Translations under genes and position numbers: made by a program
The notes under the pieces: generated by a model
The model's input: the letters and a program-made list of their open reading frames with translations, nothing else
Told to the model about the DNA's origin: nothing
The model's database searches: none
NCBI RefSeq assembly: GCF_013624435.2
Contig: NZ_CP061768.1
Coordinates: forward strand, 1,518,001 to 1,582,000
Source of the DNA: Nocardioides campestrisoli
Lineage (GTDB): Bacteria; Actinomycetota; Actinomycetes; Propionibacteriales; Nocardioidaceae
DNA length: 64,000 nucleotides
Direction: 5' to 3'
In this document: in pieces, positions 18,303 to 26,559 of the stretch
Numbering within the stretch: position 1 is the first letter of the stretch
Layout: every line of letters starts with the position of its first letter

Positions 18303-18851
18303 TCAGTGGCAGGAGAGCGTCTCGACGAGGTGCTCGTCGACCAGGGGACCGAGCTGCGCCAGCGCCGAGTCGGCACCTTCGCCCCGCAGCTCCGGCGGGA
18401 CCACGAGCTGGACGCGCGGGGAGTGGCTCATCGCGGTGATCTCCACCGCGCCGCCCCGCTCGCGCAGCTGGGTGTCGGGCATGAACCAGCCCGTGCCGCC
18501 GATCTCGGTGCAGGAGGAGAACTGGTCGTACTCCGCCGGCTGGTCGACGCCGCAGACCAGCACCGCGGCAGGGTCGCCCCAGGCCGCCGCCGGGGCGTCC
18601 TCCGGCTCCACGTCGCGGCGCTCCTGGCCGAAGAGCTCGTCCGGCAGGTCCGCCACGAGGGCGGCGCAGCGCTCCCGGTCCTCGGCGCTCAGGTCGCCGG
18701 TCTCCACCTCCACGGCGTTGCCGCAGCCGGCGACGGCGAGCAGCAGCGCGGTGGTGCCGACCGCCGCAACCCGCGCGACGACCCCTCGGAACGCGACGAC
18801 GCCCCGTGGTCCGGCGAGGGACCCGGGGCGTCGGGTGGTGCGAGAACTCAC
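18303..18851 (-). CDS. DUF3515 family lipoprotein
   Basis: 182 residues. A long basic N-region leads to a hydrophobic core and a lipobox ending at C43 (LLAVAGCGN), so it should be exported and lipidated. The mature part has four cysteines (ERCAALV, VLVCGVD, SSCTEIGG, LSCH) that could form disulfides outside the cell, and ends in the conserved LVVPPELRGE segment. DUF3515 proteins are found in actinobacteria near ddl and thiL; their function is unknown. The GTG start lies 11 nt beyond the stop of the RAM-domain gene, with GCAGG as a weak Shine-Dalgarno sequence; both are probably one transcript. Confidence 0.8.
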   Translation of the reverse strand: MSSRTTRRPGSLAGPRGVVAFRGVVARVAAVGTTALLLAVAGCGNAVEVETGDLSAEDRERCAALVADLPDELFGQERRDVEPEDAPAAAWGDPAAVLVCGVDQPAEYDQFSSCTEIGGTGWFMPDTQLRERGGAVEITAMSHSPRVQLVVPPELRGEGADSALAQLGPLVDEHLVETLSCH

Positions 18852-18862
18852 GTGCGACCTGC

Positions 18863-19099
18863 TCAGATGTGGACCACCGGGCAGGTGAGCGTGCGGTGGA
18901 TCCCCTCGAGGCTCTGCACCTTCGAGACGACCAGCTTGCCGAGCTCGTCGACGTTGCGCGCCTCGGCGCGGACGATGACGTCGAACGGACCCGTGACGTC
19001 CTCGGCGAGGGTGACCCCGTTGACCTGGGCGATCGCGGCGGCCACCTCGGCGGCCTTGCCGATGTCGGTCTGGATCAGGATGTAGGCCTGGACGACCAT
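18863..19099 (-). CDS. standalone Lrp/AsnC ligand-binding (RAM) domain protein
   Basis: 78 residues starting MVVQAYILIQTDIGKAAEVA. It is one alpha-beta ligand-binding domain of the Lrp/AsnC family with no helix-turn-helix. The segment GPFDVIVRAEARNVDELGKL is the effector-binding core. Such proteins form dimers to octamers and may bind amino acids or partner with full-length Lrp proteins; what it controls is unknown. GAGGAG lies 5 nt before the ATG. It is divergent from thiL and co-directional with the DUF3515 gene, an arrangement conserved in actinobacteria. Confidence 0.88.
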   Translation of the reverse strand: MVVQAYILIQTDIGKAAEVAAAIAQVNGVTLAEDVTGPFDVIVRAEARNVDELGKLVVSKVQSLEGIHRTLTCPVVHI

Positions 19100-19222
19100 C
19101 AGGGCTCCTCGGGTCGGCGGTCATGGCGGGCGGCTGCCCTGCGTCAACCTACAGTGTCTCGCAGCCGCGCCGGAAGGCTGGGCCTGCGGGCCCGCGTCGG
19201 TCCGGTCTGGTGGGATGTGGGC

Positions 19223-20173
19223 ATGGCTCTTCCTCCCGACGCGACCCTGGCAGACGTGGGCGAGTTCGGGCTCGTGCACGAGCTCGTCGCCCTCTTCGAG
19301 CAGGGCGAGCAGGTGCTCGTGGGGCCCGGCGACGACGCCGCCGTCCTGCGCATCCGGCACGGACACGTGGTGGTCTCCACCGACCTGATGGTCGAGGGCC
19401 GGCACTTCCGGCGCGACTGGTCCGGTGCCGAGGACGTGGGTCGGCGGGCAGCCGCCCAGAACCTCTCCGACATCAACGCCATGGGCGGGCGTGCCCACTC
19501 CCTGACCGTCGGCCTGGCCGCCCCCGCCGACCTGCCGGCGGCGTGGGCGCTCGACTTCGCCCGGGGCTTCGCCGACGAGTGCGCCGCCGTCGGGGCGAGC
19601 GTCGTGGGCGGCGACCTCACCCGGGCCGACGAGGTGGTCATCGCGGTCACCGTCATCGGCTCCTGCACCTCCGCGCCGGTGCTGCGCTCGGGCGCCCGCC
19701 CCGGGGAGGTTCTCGCGCTGAAGGGACGTCAGGGCTGGGCCGCCGCCGGGCTGGCCGTGCTGGCCCGCGGCTTCCGCTCCCCGCGGGTGCTCGTGGAGGC
19801 CTACCGACGTCCCGAGCCGCCGTACGCCGCCGGAGCCGAGGCCGCGGAGTCCGGGGCCACCGCGATGATCGACGTCTCGGACGGCCTGGTCGCGGACGCG
19901 GGACACCTGGCCGAGGCCTCGGGCGTCCGGCTGGACCTGCGCCGCAGCGCCTTCGAGATCGCCGAGCCGCTGCGTGCGGTGGGCTCTGCGCTCGGCGCCG
20001 ACCCGATGGAGTTCATCCTGGCCGGTGGCGACGACCACCCGCTGCTGGCGACCTTCCCGAGCGCGGACGCCGTGCCCGGCGGCTGGTTGCTGGTAGGTGA
20101 GGTGCTCGAGGGTGAGGGCGTCACCGTCGACGGTGCGGCCCACGTCGGCGACGCCGGCTGGGTGCACTTCTGA
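19223..20173 (+). CDS. thiL: thiamine-monophosphate kinase
   Basis: 316 residues of the PurM-like ATP-binding superfamily. It phosphorylates thiamine monophosphate to the coenzyme thiamine diphosphate. Signatures: GPGDDAAVLR (about 34-43), STDLMVEGRHFRRDW, NLSDINAMGG and IDVSDGLVADAGHL; the late motif reads GGDDHPLL where GGED is usual, a conservative change. The ATG at 19223 has no Shine-Dalgarno sequence; TGGGAT ends 6 nt before it, a near match to the leaderless promoter pattern seen elsewhere in this window. Confidence 0.95.
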   Translation: MALPPDATLADVGEFGLVHELVALFEQGEQVLVGPGDDAAVLRIRHGHVVVSTDLMVEGRHFRRDWSGAEDVGRRAAAQNLSDINAMGGRAHSLTVGLAAPADLPAAWALDFARGFADECAAVGASVVGGDLTRADEVVIAVTVIGSCTSAPVLRSGARPGEVLALKGRQGWAAAGLAVLARGFRSPRVLVEAYRRPEPPYAAGAEAAESGATAMIDVSDGLVADAGHLAEASGVRLDLRRSAFEIAEPLRAVGSALGADPMEFILAGGDDHPLLATFPSADAVPGGWLLVGEVLEGEGVTVDGAAHVGDAGWVHF

Positions 20174-20205
20174 GGCTCGATTTCGCCCCTCGCCCAGTGG
20201 TCGGA

Positions 20206-20211
20206 TAGTCT
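20206..20211 (+). promoter_or_regulatory. -10 box TAGTCT upstream of rpmB
   Basis: TAGTCT would start transcription near 20218 and give a leader of about 74 nt before the GTG of rpmB. Confidence 0.45.
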
Positions 20212-20291
20212 GATCCGGTTGCCTGCCGATCGGATCACCGGTCTTGTGCGGGCGACTGACGAAACCAAATTCGAACTGATCGGAGTGCACG

Positions 20292-20477
20292 GTGGCTGCC
20301 GTCTGCGACATCTGCGCCAAGAAGCCGGGCTTCGGCAACAACCGTCCGTGGTCGCGCAAGATCACGAAGCGCCGCTTCAACCCCAACATCCAGCGCGTCC
20401 GCGCCACGGTGAACGGCACCCCCAAGCGTCTCAACGTGTGCACGGGTTGCCTGAAGGCGGGCAAGGTCTCCCGCTGA
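20292..20477 (+). CDS. rpmB: 50S ribosomal protein bL28, zinc-binding form
   Basis: 61 residues, full length. Two CxxC pairs, CDIC at residues 5-8 and CTGC at 50-53, make this the zinc-ribbon (C+) version. Many actinobacteria also encode a cysteine-free paralogue induced under zinc starvation; none is in this window. The GTG starts after a leader of roughly 70 nt, and an intrinsic terminator follows 13 nt after the stop, so the gene is monocistronic. Confidence 0.97.
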   Translation: MAAVCDICAKKPGFGNNRPWSRKITKRRFNPNIQRVRATVNGTPKRLNVCTGCLKAGKVSR

Positions 20478-20490
20478 CCTGACCAGCGTC

Positions 20491-20523
20491 AAGGCCCCGT
20501 GAGCGAGACGCTCGCGGGGCCTT
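20491..20523 (+). terminator. Rho-independent terminator after rpmB
   Basis: AAGGCCCCGTGAGCG pairs with CGCTCGCGGGGCCTT (one G-T) around loop AGA, 15 bp, followed by CTGCTTTC. Confidence 0.75.
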
Positions 20524-20546
20524 CTGCTTTCGTGCCCCCAGCCCAC

Positions 20547-20552
20547 TAACCT
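20547..20552 (+). promoter_or_regulatory. -10 box TAACCT upstream of the DAK2-recG operon
   Basis: TAACCT lies just after the rpmB terminator; predicted start near 20559, a leader of about 52 nt before the ATG at 20611 with GGGAGGAA as Shine-Dalgarno sequence. Confidence 0.45.
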
Positions 20553-20610
20553 GTGGGGCTCACCCCGGACGCCGACGCTGCGCGGCCGGCCACGAGGGAG
20601 GAACGGACGC

Positions 20611-22272
20611 ATGGAGCAGGTGCCCCACGGGATCGCCCTGGACACCATCCTGCGGTTCGTCGACATCGGCACCGACGCGCTCAGCGCGGCCCGGGAGGAG
20701 ATCGACGCCCTCAACGTCTATCCCGTGCCGGACGGGGACACCGGGACCAACATGTTCCTCACGTTCTCCGCGGCCCGGGACGCCCTGCGGGAGCGGGCGG
20801 AGTCCGGCGGCGACCTCGGCGAGTGCCTCGCCGCCTTCCGGCGCGGTGCCCTGATGGGGGCCCGGGGCAACTCCGGGGTGATCCTGAGCCAGATGCTCGG
20901 CGCGGTCGCCGCGCAGATCGAGCACGCGGACCCGGGTGAGCCCTATGCCCGGGTGATGGCGCAGGCCCTGCAGGTGGCCACGGATGCCAGCTACGCCGCG
21001 GTGGGGGAGCCCGTCGAGGGCACCATGCTGACCGTCGCCCGGGCGGCCAGCGACGCTGCGCAGGCGCTGGTGGCGTCCGATGCCGGCGTCAGCGAGGGCA
21101 CCCTGCGCGCCAGCCACGTCTTCTCGGCCGCGGCCGCGGCCGCCCGGGAGGCGCTGACGCGCACCCCCGAGCAGCTCGACGTGCTGGCCCGGGCCGGCGT
21201 CGTGGACGCCGGCGGCCGGGGGGTGTGCGTGGTGCTCGACGCGGCCGAGCGGGTGCTCACCGGCCGGCTCCCGGTGGCGGAGCCGCGGACGGGCGCACCC
21301 CGGATCCCGGTCCGGGTCCCGGGCGGAGACCTGACCGCCGAGGGGCCGGCGTACGAGGTGATGTACCTGCTCGAGGCCGAGGACGTCTCGGTCTCGAAGC
21401 TGCGCGCCACGCTGTCGGGTCTCGGGGACTCCCTCGTCGTGGTGGGCGGCGAAGGTCTGTGGAACGTGCACGTGCACACCGACGACGTCGGCGCCGCGAT
21501 CGAGGCGGGCATGGCCGCCGGGCGTCCCTACCGACTGCGCGTCACCCACTTCGCCGAGCAGATCGCCCAGGCGGCCGGCCGGCTCGACGCGCCGTTCAGC
21601 GACACCCCGCGCCGCATCGTCGCGGTGGCCGCGGGAGAGGGGCTGACGGCGCTGTTCCGCGAGGCCGGAGCGGTCGTGGTGCCGGCCGGACCCGGGCGCC
21701 GGCCCTCGACCGGCCAGGTGCTGCAGGCGATCGAGGAGACCGGGGCCGGCGAGGTCGTGGTGCTGCCCAACGACCCCGACTCGGTGCGAGTGGCGGAGAT
21801 CGCCGCCCGGACCGCGGAGGAGTCCGGACAGGTCCGGGTCGCGGTCATCCCGACCCACGCGCAGGTGCAGGGACTGGCCGCGCTCGCCGTGCACGAGCCC
21901 GGCCGCACCTTCGAGCAGGACGTCCTGGAGATGACCGCCACCGCGCGGCACGCCCGGCACGGCGCGGTCACGATCGCTGCCCGGCAGGCGATCACCATGG
22001 CTGGCCCGTGCGAGCCGGGTGACGTGCTCGGCGTGGTCGAGGGCGACTTCGCCGTGGTGGGCCAGGACCTCTACGAGGTGGCGACCGGGATCCTGGACCG
22101 CCTGCTCGGAGCCGGCGGCGAGCTGGTGACCATCGTCGCGGGTGCTGACCCGGGTGCCGACGAGCTGGCCGCGCGCTGCGCGCAGTCGGTCGAGGCCGGG
22201 CACCCGCACGTGGACGTGGTCGTCTACGAGGGCGGTCAGGAGCGCTACCCGCTGCTGATGTGCGTGGAGTGA
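20611..22272 (+). CDS. DAK2 domain protein, fatty acid kinase catalytic subunit-like (FakA/YloV family)
   Basis: 553 residues. The N-terminal DAK2 nucleotide-binding domain (about 10-200) shows NVYPVPDGDTGTNMFLTF and MGARGNSGVILSQML; a central domain with WNVHVHTDDVGAAIEAG (about 288-304) and a C-terminal DegV-like/YloV domain follow, the organisation of FakA. In Firmicutes FakA phosphorylates fatty acids delivered by FakB (DegV) for phospholipid synthesis. That role is inferred; no fakB gene is nearby. The gene begins the DAK2-recG-rsmD-coaD operon, in which genes are separated by at most 12 nt or overlap. Confidence 0.85.
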   Translation: MEQVPHGIALDTILRFVDIGTDALSAAREEIDALNVYPVPDGDTGTNMFLTFSAARDALRERAESGGDLGECLAAFRRGALMGARGNSGVILSQMLGAVAAQIEHADPGEPYARVMAQALQVATDASYAAVGEPVEGTMLTVARAASDAAQALVASDAGVSEGTLRASHVFSAAAAAAREALTRTPEQLDVLARAGVVDAGGRGVCVVLDAAERVLTGRLPVAEPRTGAPRIPVRVPGGDLTAEGPAYEVMYLLEAEDVSVSKLRATLSGLGDSLVVVGGEGLWNVHVHTDDVGAAIEAGMAAGRPYRLRVTHFAEQIAQAAGRLDAPFSDTPRRIVAVAAGEGLTALFREAGAVVVPAGPGRRPSTGQVLQAIEETGAGEVVVLPNDPDSVRVAEIAARTAEESGQVRVAVIPTHAQVQGLAALAVHEPGRTFEQDVLEMTATARHARHGAVTIAARQAITMAGPCEPGDVLGVVEGDFAVVGQDLYEVATGILDRLLGAGGELVTIVAGADPGADELAARCAQSVEAGHPHVDVVVYEGGQERYPLLMCVE

Positions 22273-22284
22273 GCTGATGGTCTG

Positions 22285-24579
22285 ATGGTCGCGATCACCC
22301 CCGACTCGCCGCTGGCCAGCATCTTCGGCCGCTCGGTCAAGAAGCGTCAGCTGGTCGTCGACGGCCTCGGCTTGCGCACGGTCGGCGACCTGCTCTGGTA
22401 CTTCCCCCGGCGCTACGTCGCCACCGCCGAGCTGACCGAGGTCGAGCGGCCCCGCGAGGGCGAGATGCTCAGCATCGTGGGGCGGGTGCGCTCCAGCCAG
22501 GTCAAGTCGTTCACCAACCGCCGGACCAACCGGCTCAGCCACCGGCTCGAGGTGCGGGTGGAGACGGCCGGGCCGGAGTTCGTGCTGACCTTCTTCGTCC
22601 CGCACAAGGGGATGGCCGAGAGCGAGCAGCGCCGGATGGCCCCGGGGAGCCGGGGGATGTTCACCGGCAAGGTCCAGCTGTTCAACCGCAGCTGGCAGCT
22701 GGCCTCGCCGCACTCGGTGATGTTCACCCAGGGGGACGCCGCCCGGGAGGGGGCGCCGCCTGGACTCGACGGCCTGGACGACGAGGACGGGCAGGACAGC
22801 GGGATCGACGCAGCGCTGGCGGCCAGCCTGAAGGGCCTGGTGCCGATCTACCCGGTGACCTCCGGCCTCTACTCCTTCGACCTGCAGCGGATCGTCCAGG
22901 TGGCCCTCGAGCTGGTCACCGGGGTCGAGGAGCTCTTCCCCGAGCGGTTGCGCGAGCGCTACGGGCTGCTCGACGTGATGACCGCGCTGAGGTGGATCCA
23001 CGGTCCCGACGACCACGCCCAGCTCGGCGCGGCCCGCAAGCGGTTCCGGTTCCAGGAGGCGCTGGTCCTGCAGCTGGTGCTCGCCCGTCGACGGGCGGCG
23101 CTGCGGGCCCAGGGCGCCCAGTCGCGCGACGGCGGCCGGGGCCGGCTGCTGGCTGCCTTCGACGCCCGGCTGCCCTTCGAGCTGACCGCGGGGCAGCGCG
23201 AGGTGGGGGAGGTCCTGGAGCGCGAGCTGGCCCGCCCGCACCCGATGAACCGGCTGCTGCAGGGTGAGGTCGGCTCCGGCAAGACCCTGGTCGCGCTGCG
23301 CGCGATGCTCCGGGTGGTGGACTCCGGGGGACAGGCCGCCCTGCTCGCCCCGACCGAGGTGCTCGCCCAGCAGCACCACCGGAGCATCACCGCGATGCTC
23401 GGCGACCTCGCCGGCGGCGGGATGCTCGGCGGTGCGGAGGACGCCACGACCGTGACCCTGCTCACCGGGTCGATGGGCAAGGCGCAGCGCGCCGAGGCGA
23501 TGCTGCGGATCGCCAGCGGCGAGGCAGGCATCGTCATCGGGACCCACGCGCTGCTGGAGGACCGGGTCACCTTCGCCGACCTCGGCCTGGTCGTCGTCGA
23601 CGAGCAGCACCGCTTCGGCGTCGAGCAGCGTGCGGCGCTCACCGACAAGGCCCAGAGCCCGCCGCACGTCCTGGTGATGACGGCCACCCCGATCCCGCGC
23701 ACCGTGGCGATGACCGTCTTCGGCGACCTGGAGACCTCGGTGCTCCGCGAGCTGCCGGCCGGCCGCGCCCCGATCCAGACCAACGTGGTGCCGCTGGCCG
23801 ACCAGCCGCACTGGATGGACCGGGTCTGGCAGCGGGTCGCCGAGGAGGTGGCCAAGGGCCACCAGGCCTACGTGGTCTGCCCCCGGATCAGCGGCGACGT
23901 GCTCGAGCAGGGCGAGAGCGACCAGCGCGAGGTCGACGAGGACGGACGGGACACCACGCCCCGCAAGCAGCTCGCGGCGGTCGAGGACGTGGCCGAGCAG
24001 CTGCGCGCCGGTCCGCTGTCCCACGTCCGGGTCGGGGTCCTGCACGGCCGGATGCCGGCGGAGGAGAAGGAGGCGACGATGCGCGCCTTCGCCGCCGGCA
24101 CGCTCGACGTGCTCGTCTCCACCACCGTGATCGAGGTCGGGGTCGACGTGGCCAACGCGACCACGATGGTGCTTCTGGACGCGGAGCGGTTCGGGGTCTC
24201 CCAGCTCCACCAGCTGCGGGGCCGCGTCGGCCGCGGGGGGCTGCCGGGCCTGTGCCTGCTGGTCTCCTCGAGCGAGGCCGGCTCGGAGGCGCGGGCGCGG
24301 CTGGACGCGGTCGCGAGCACCACCGACGGCTTCGAGCTGAGCCGGGTCGACCTCGAGCAGCGCCGGGAGGGCGACGTGCTGGGGGCCAACCAGAGCGGCT
24401 ACCGCTCGAGCCTGGAGAATCTCCGGGTGCTGCGGGACGAGAAGACGATCGTGGCGGCCCGCGAGGCCGCCGAGGAGCTGCTGGCCGAGGACCCCGGTCT
24501 CACCGGCCTGCCGGGGGTGGCCGCAGCCGTGGCCGCGGTCGAGGAGTCCAGCAGCTCGGACTTCATGGAGAAGGCATGA
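22285..24579 (+). CDS. recG: ATP-dependent DNA helicase RecG
   Basis: 764 residues, superfamily 2 helicase that remodels stalled forks and Holliday junctions. The N-terminal wedge (OB) domain spans about 50-160 and is followed by the helicase core: Walker A GEVGSGKT (near 326), DEQH box in VVDEQHRFGVEQRA, MTATPIPRT, and C-terminal motifs VSTTVIEVGVDVANAT and LHQLRGRVGRG. Length fits the family, with a short acidic insert near residue 160. The ATG at 22285 comes 12 nt after the DAK2 stop. The stop overlaps the rsmD ATG (ATGA). Confidence 0.97.
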   Translation: MVAITPDSPLASIFGRSVKKRQLVVDGLGLRTVGDLLWYFPRRYVATAELTEVERPREGEMLSIVGRVRSSQVKSFTNRRTNRLSHRLEVRVETAGPEFVLTFFVPHKGMAESEQRRMAPGSRGMFTGKVQLFNRSWQLASPHSVMFTQGDAAREGAPPGLDGLDDEDGQDSGIDAALAASLKGLVPIYPVTSGLYSFDLQRIVQVALELVTGVEELFPERLRERYGLLDVMTALRWIHGPDDHAQLGAARKRFRFQEALVLQLVLARRRAALRAQGAQSRDGGRGRLLAAFDARLPFELTAGQREVGEVLERELARPHPMNRLLQGEVGSGKTLVALRAMLRVVDSGGQAALLAPTEVLAQQHHRSITAMLGDLAGGGMLGGAEDATTVTLLTGSMGKAQRAEAMLRIASGEAGIVIGTHALLEDRVTFADLGLVVVDEQHRFGVEQRAALTDKAQSPPHVLVMTATPIPRTVAMTVFGDLETSVLRELPAGRAPIQTNVVPLADQPHWMDRVWQRVAEEVAKGHQAYVVCPRISGDVLEQGESDQREVDEDGRDTTPRKQLAAVEDVAEQLRAGPLSHVRVGVLHGRMPAEEKEATMRAFAAGTLDVLVSTTVIEVGVDVANATTMVLLDAERFGVSQLHQLRGRVGRGGLPGLCLLVSSSEAGSEARARLDAVASTTDGFELSRVDLEQRREGDVLGANQSGYRSSLENLRVLRDEKTIVAAREAAEELLAEDPGLTGLPGVAAAVAAVEESSSSDFMEKA

Positions 24580-25178
24580 CCAGGATCATCGCCGGGCGGG
24601 CGAAGGGGCGACGCCTGGCCACGCCCAAGGGCGACGCCACCCGGCCCACCAGCGACCGCGTCCGGGAGGCGCTCTTCTCCGCCGTCGAGTCCTGGTGCGG
24701 GTCGCTGGCGGGACTGCGCTTCCTGGACCTGTACACCGGCTCCGGCGCGGTCGGGCTGGAGGCCTGGTCCCGGGGCGCGGCCGCGGTGACGCTGGTCGAG
24801 CAGGACCGGCGTACCGCAGCGCTGGTCTCCGGCAACGCCCGCACCCTCGGGGCGGGAGACGTCCAGGTCGTGGCCGCCGCGGTGGGCACCCACCTGCTCG
24901 GCACGCCGACGGCGCCGTACGACGTGGTCTTCAGCGACCCGCCGTACCCGCTGCCCGCCGAGCGGGTCGAGGAGGACCTGGCCCGGCTGGTGGCCGGCGG
25001 CTGGTTGCGCCCGGACGCACTGGTGGTCGTGGAGCGCTCCTCGCGCGGTGTCCCGGTCCGCTGGCCCGAGGGGCTGGAGGGCACGCGCGAGCGGCGCTAC
25101 GGCGAGACGGTGCTTTGGTACGGTCACGCGGTCGGACCCGGCCCCGGGGCCGGCGAGGACCAGCAGGAGGAGAACTAG
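24576..25178 (+). CDS. rsmD: 16S rRNA (guanine(966)-N(2))-methyltransferase
   Basis: 200-residue SAM-dependent methyltransferase that modifies G966 in 16S rRNA. It begins MTRIIAGRAKGRRLATPKGD; SAM-binding motif I is FLDLYTGSGAVGLEAWSRGA (about 49-68) and the catalytic motif is SDPPYPLP (about 118-125), the DPPY variant of NPPY. A polar Gly/Glu-rich tail ends the protein. It overlaps recG by 4 nt upstream and coaD by 1 nt downstream (TAGTG), the conserved rsmD-coaD pairing. Confidence 0.95.
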   Translation: MTRIIAGRAKGRRLATPKGDATRPTSDRVREALFSAVESWCGSLAGLRFLDLYTGSGAVGLEAWSRGAAAVTLVEQDRRTAALVSGNARTLGAGDVQVVAAAVGTHLLGTPTAPYDVVFSDPPYPLPAERVEEDLARLVAGGWLRPDALVVVERSSRGVPVRWPEGLEGTRERRYGETVLWYGHAVGPGPGAGEDQQEEN

Positions 25179-25669
25179 TGCGCCGCGCCGTCTGCCCGGG
25201 GTCCTTCGACCCCGTCCACCTCGGCCACCTCGACATCGTCGGCCGGGCCTCGGTGCTCTTCGATGAGGTGGTCGTCGCGGTCGGGGTGAACGCCTCGAAG
25301 AACCGTCTCTTCACCGCCGAGGAGCGGATGGAGATGCTGACCGAGGCGTGCGCCGGCTTCGGCAACGTGCGGGTGGCCGGCTTCACCGGTCTGCTCACCG
25401 ACTTCTGCACCGCCCAGGGCGTCGTCGCGATCGTCAAGGGGCTGCGGGTCGCCAGCGACTTCGACTACGAGGTGCAGATGGCCCAGATGAACTCGAGCCT
25501 GGCCCCGGTCGAGACCGTCTTCGTGCCGACCGCCCCCGAGCACTCGTTCCTGGCCTCCAGCCTGATCAAGGAGGTGGCGGGTCTCGGCGGCGACGTCTCG
25601 GCCCTGGTCCCGGGCTTCGTGCTCGAGCGGCTCACCACCCGGCTCGCTGAGCGGAGCCGCGGGGCCTGA
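25178..25669 (+). CDS. coaD: pantetheine-phosphate adenylyltransferase
   Basis: 163 residues, typical length. It transfers AMP from ATP to 4'-phosphopantetheine in coenzyme A synthesis. The T/HxGH nucleotidyl-transferase motif is PGSFDPVHLGHLDI (about 7-20), and the second conserved stretch, FVPTAPEHSFLASSLIKEVA, lies near residue 118. The GTG at 25178 shares its G with the rsmD stop. GGAGGAG precedes it by 5 nt. It closes the DAK2-recG-rsmD-coaD operon; a separate -10 box follows before the DUF177 gene. Confidence 0.97.
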   Translation: MRRAVCPGSFDPVHLGHLDIVGRASVLFDEVVVAVGVNASKNRLFTAEERMEMLTEACAGFGNVRVAGFTGLLTDFCTAQGVVAIVKGLRVASDFDYEVQMAQMNSSLAPVETVFVPTAPEHSFLASSLIKEVAGLGGDVSALVPGFVLERLTTRLAERSRGA

Positions 25670-25699
25670 GGCGTTTTGCCGGTCGTGCAGGTCGGCGGT

Positions 25700-25705
25700 T
25701 AGGAT
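25700..25705 (+). promoter_or_regulatory. -10 box TAGGAT upstream of DUF177-rpmF
   Basis: TAGGAT would begin transcription near 25712, giving a leader of about 30 nt with AAGGAAAG at 25728-25735. Confidence 0.45.
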
Positions 25706-25742
25706 CTACAAGTTCTGCCGTGCCTACAAGGAAAGTGGACCA

Positions 25743-26297
25743 CTGAACAGCTTGGACCCGAGAGCGCCGCTCGTGCTCGATACACGCGAGCTCGGCCGCC
25801 GCCCGGGGTCCCAGCAAGAAGTGGTCCGGTCCGTGGAGGCTCCGGCAGAGCTTGGCATCGAAGTCCTTCGTGTCCCCGAGGGGTCGCCGGTCGAGCTCGA
25901 CCTGCGCCTCGAGGCGGTCATGGAGGGCGTGTTGGTCACCGGTACGGCGCACGCCGTGCTGGAAGGCGAATGCGTGCGGTGCCTGGAGCCGATCCGGGAC
26001 GAGGTCTCGATCGACTTCCAGGAGCTGTTCGTGTACGACGACGTCCGGCACGACCAGTCCGACGAGGATCTGGACGACGAGGTCAGCAAGCTCGAGGACG
26101 ACCTGCTCGACCTCGAGCCCCTGCTGCGGGACGCGGTGGTGCTCGCACTACCGTTCCAGCCGTTGTGCCAGGACGACTGTCCGGGACTGTGCGTCGAGTG
26201 TGGCGCACGCCTCGCGGACGATCCGGACCATGGGCACGACGAGCCGGTCGACCCGCGTTGGGCGGGCCTCGCGGCCCTGAAGCAGGATGAGGACTGA
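25743..26297 (+). CDS. DUF177 (YceD) family protein, probable CTG start
   Basis: 184 residues. Member of the YceD/DUF177 family, which sits beside rpmF in most bacteria and has been linked to 23S rRNA maturation; mechanism unclear. Visible are LVLDTRELGRRPGSQ, the ECVRCLEP motif (about 77-84), an acidic segment DQSDEDLDDEVSKLEDD and a second cysteine pair DDCPGLCVECG, so a metal site is possible. No ATG or GTG fits: in-frame options are CTG 25743 (LNSLDPRAPLVL) and TTG 25752. AAGGAAAG ends 7 nt before the CTG but 16 nt before the TTG, favouring CTG. rpmF follows 63 nt later. Confidence 0.85.
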   Translation: MNSLDPRAPLVLDTRELGRRPGSQQEVVRSVEAPAELGIEVLRVPEGSPVELDLRLEAVMEGVLVTGTAHAVLEGECVRCLEPIRDEVSIDFQELFVYDDVRHDQSDEDLDDEVSKLEDDLLDLEPLLRDAVVLALPFQPLCQDDCPGLCVECGARLADDPDHGHDEPVDPRWAGLAALKQDED

Positions 26298-26360
26298 CCG
26301 GTCGGGACCCCGACCGGACAAGAGCAAGAGGCCGTCAGGCCCAGGCATGAGGAGATCACA

Positions 26361-26546
26361 GTGGCTGTCCCGAAGCGGAAGATGTCGCGCAGCAACACGC
26401 GCCACCGTCGCTCGCAGTGGAAGGCTGTCGCGCCGGCGCTGGTGACCTGCGCCAACCCGGCGTGCGGTGCCAAGCACCTCCCGCACCGTGCGTGCGGCGA
26501 GTGCGGCCAGTACGGCGCTCGCGCCGACCGCCGCCAGGTCCTCTGA
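26361..26546 (+). CDS. rpmF: 50S ribosomal protein bL32, zinc-binding form
   Basis: 61 residues starting [20 protein letters not shown], the canonical bL32 N-terminus. Four cysteines (CANPAC and CGEC) form a zinc ribbon in the C-terminal half. ATGAGGAG precedes the GTG by about 8 nt. It lies between the DUF177 gene and rnc in the classic yceD-rpmF-rnc-mutM order. Confidence 0.97.
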   Translation: MAVPKRKMSRSNTRHRRSQWKAVAPALVTCANPACGAKHLPHRACGECGQYGARADRRQVL

Positions 26547-26559
26547 CCCAGGTACGGCT

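Noticed and set aside
20560..24210. A 1216-codon minus-strand frame opposite the DAK2 gene and recG
   Set aside because: Composition is His/Gly/Arg/Val-rich, typical of a GC-rich shadow frame, and both sense genes are well-conserved families.
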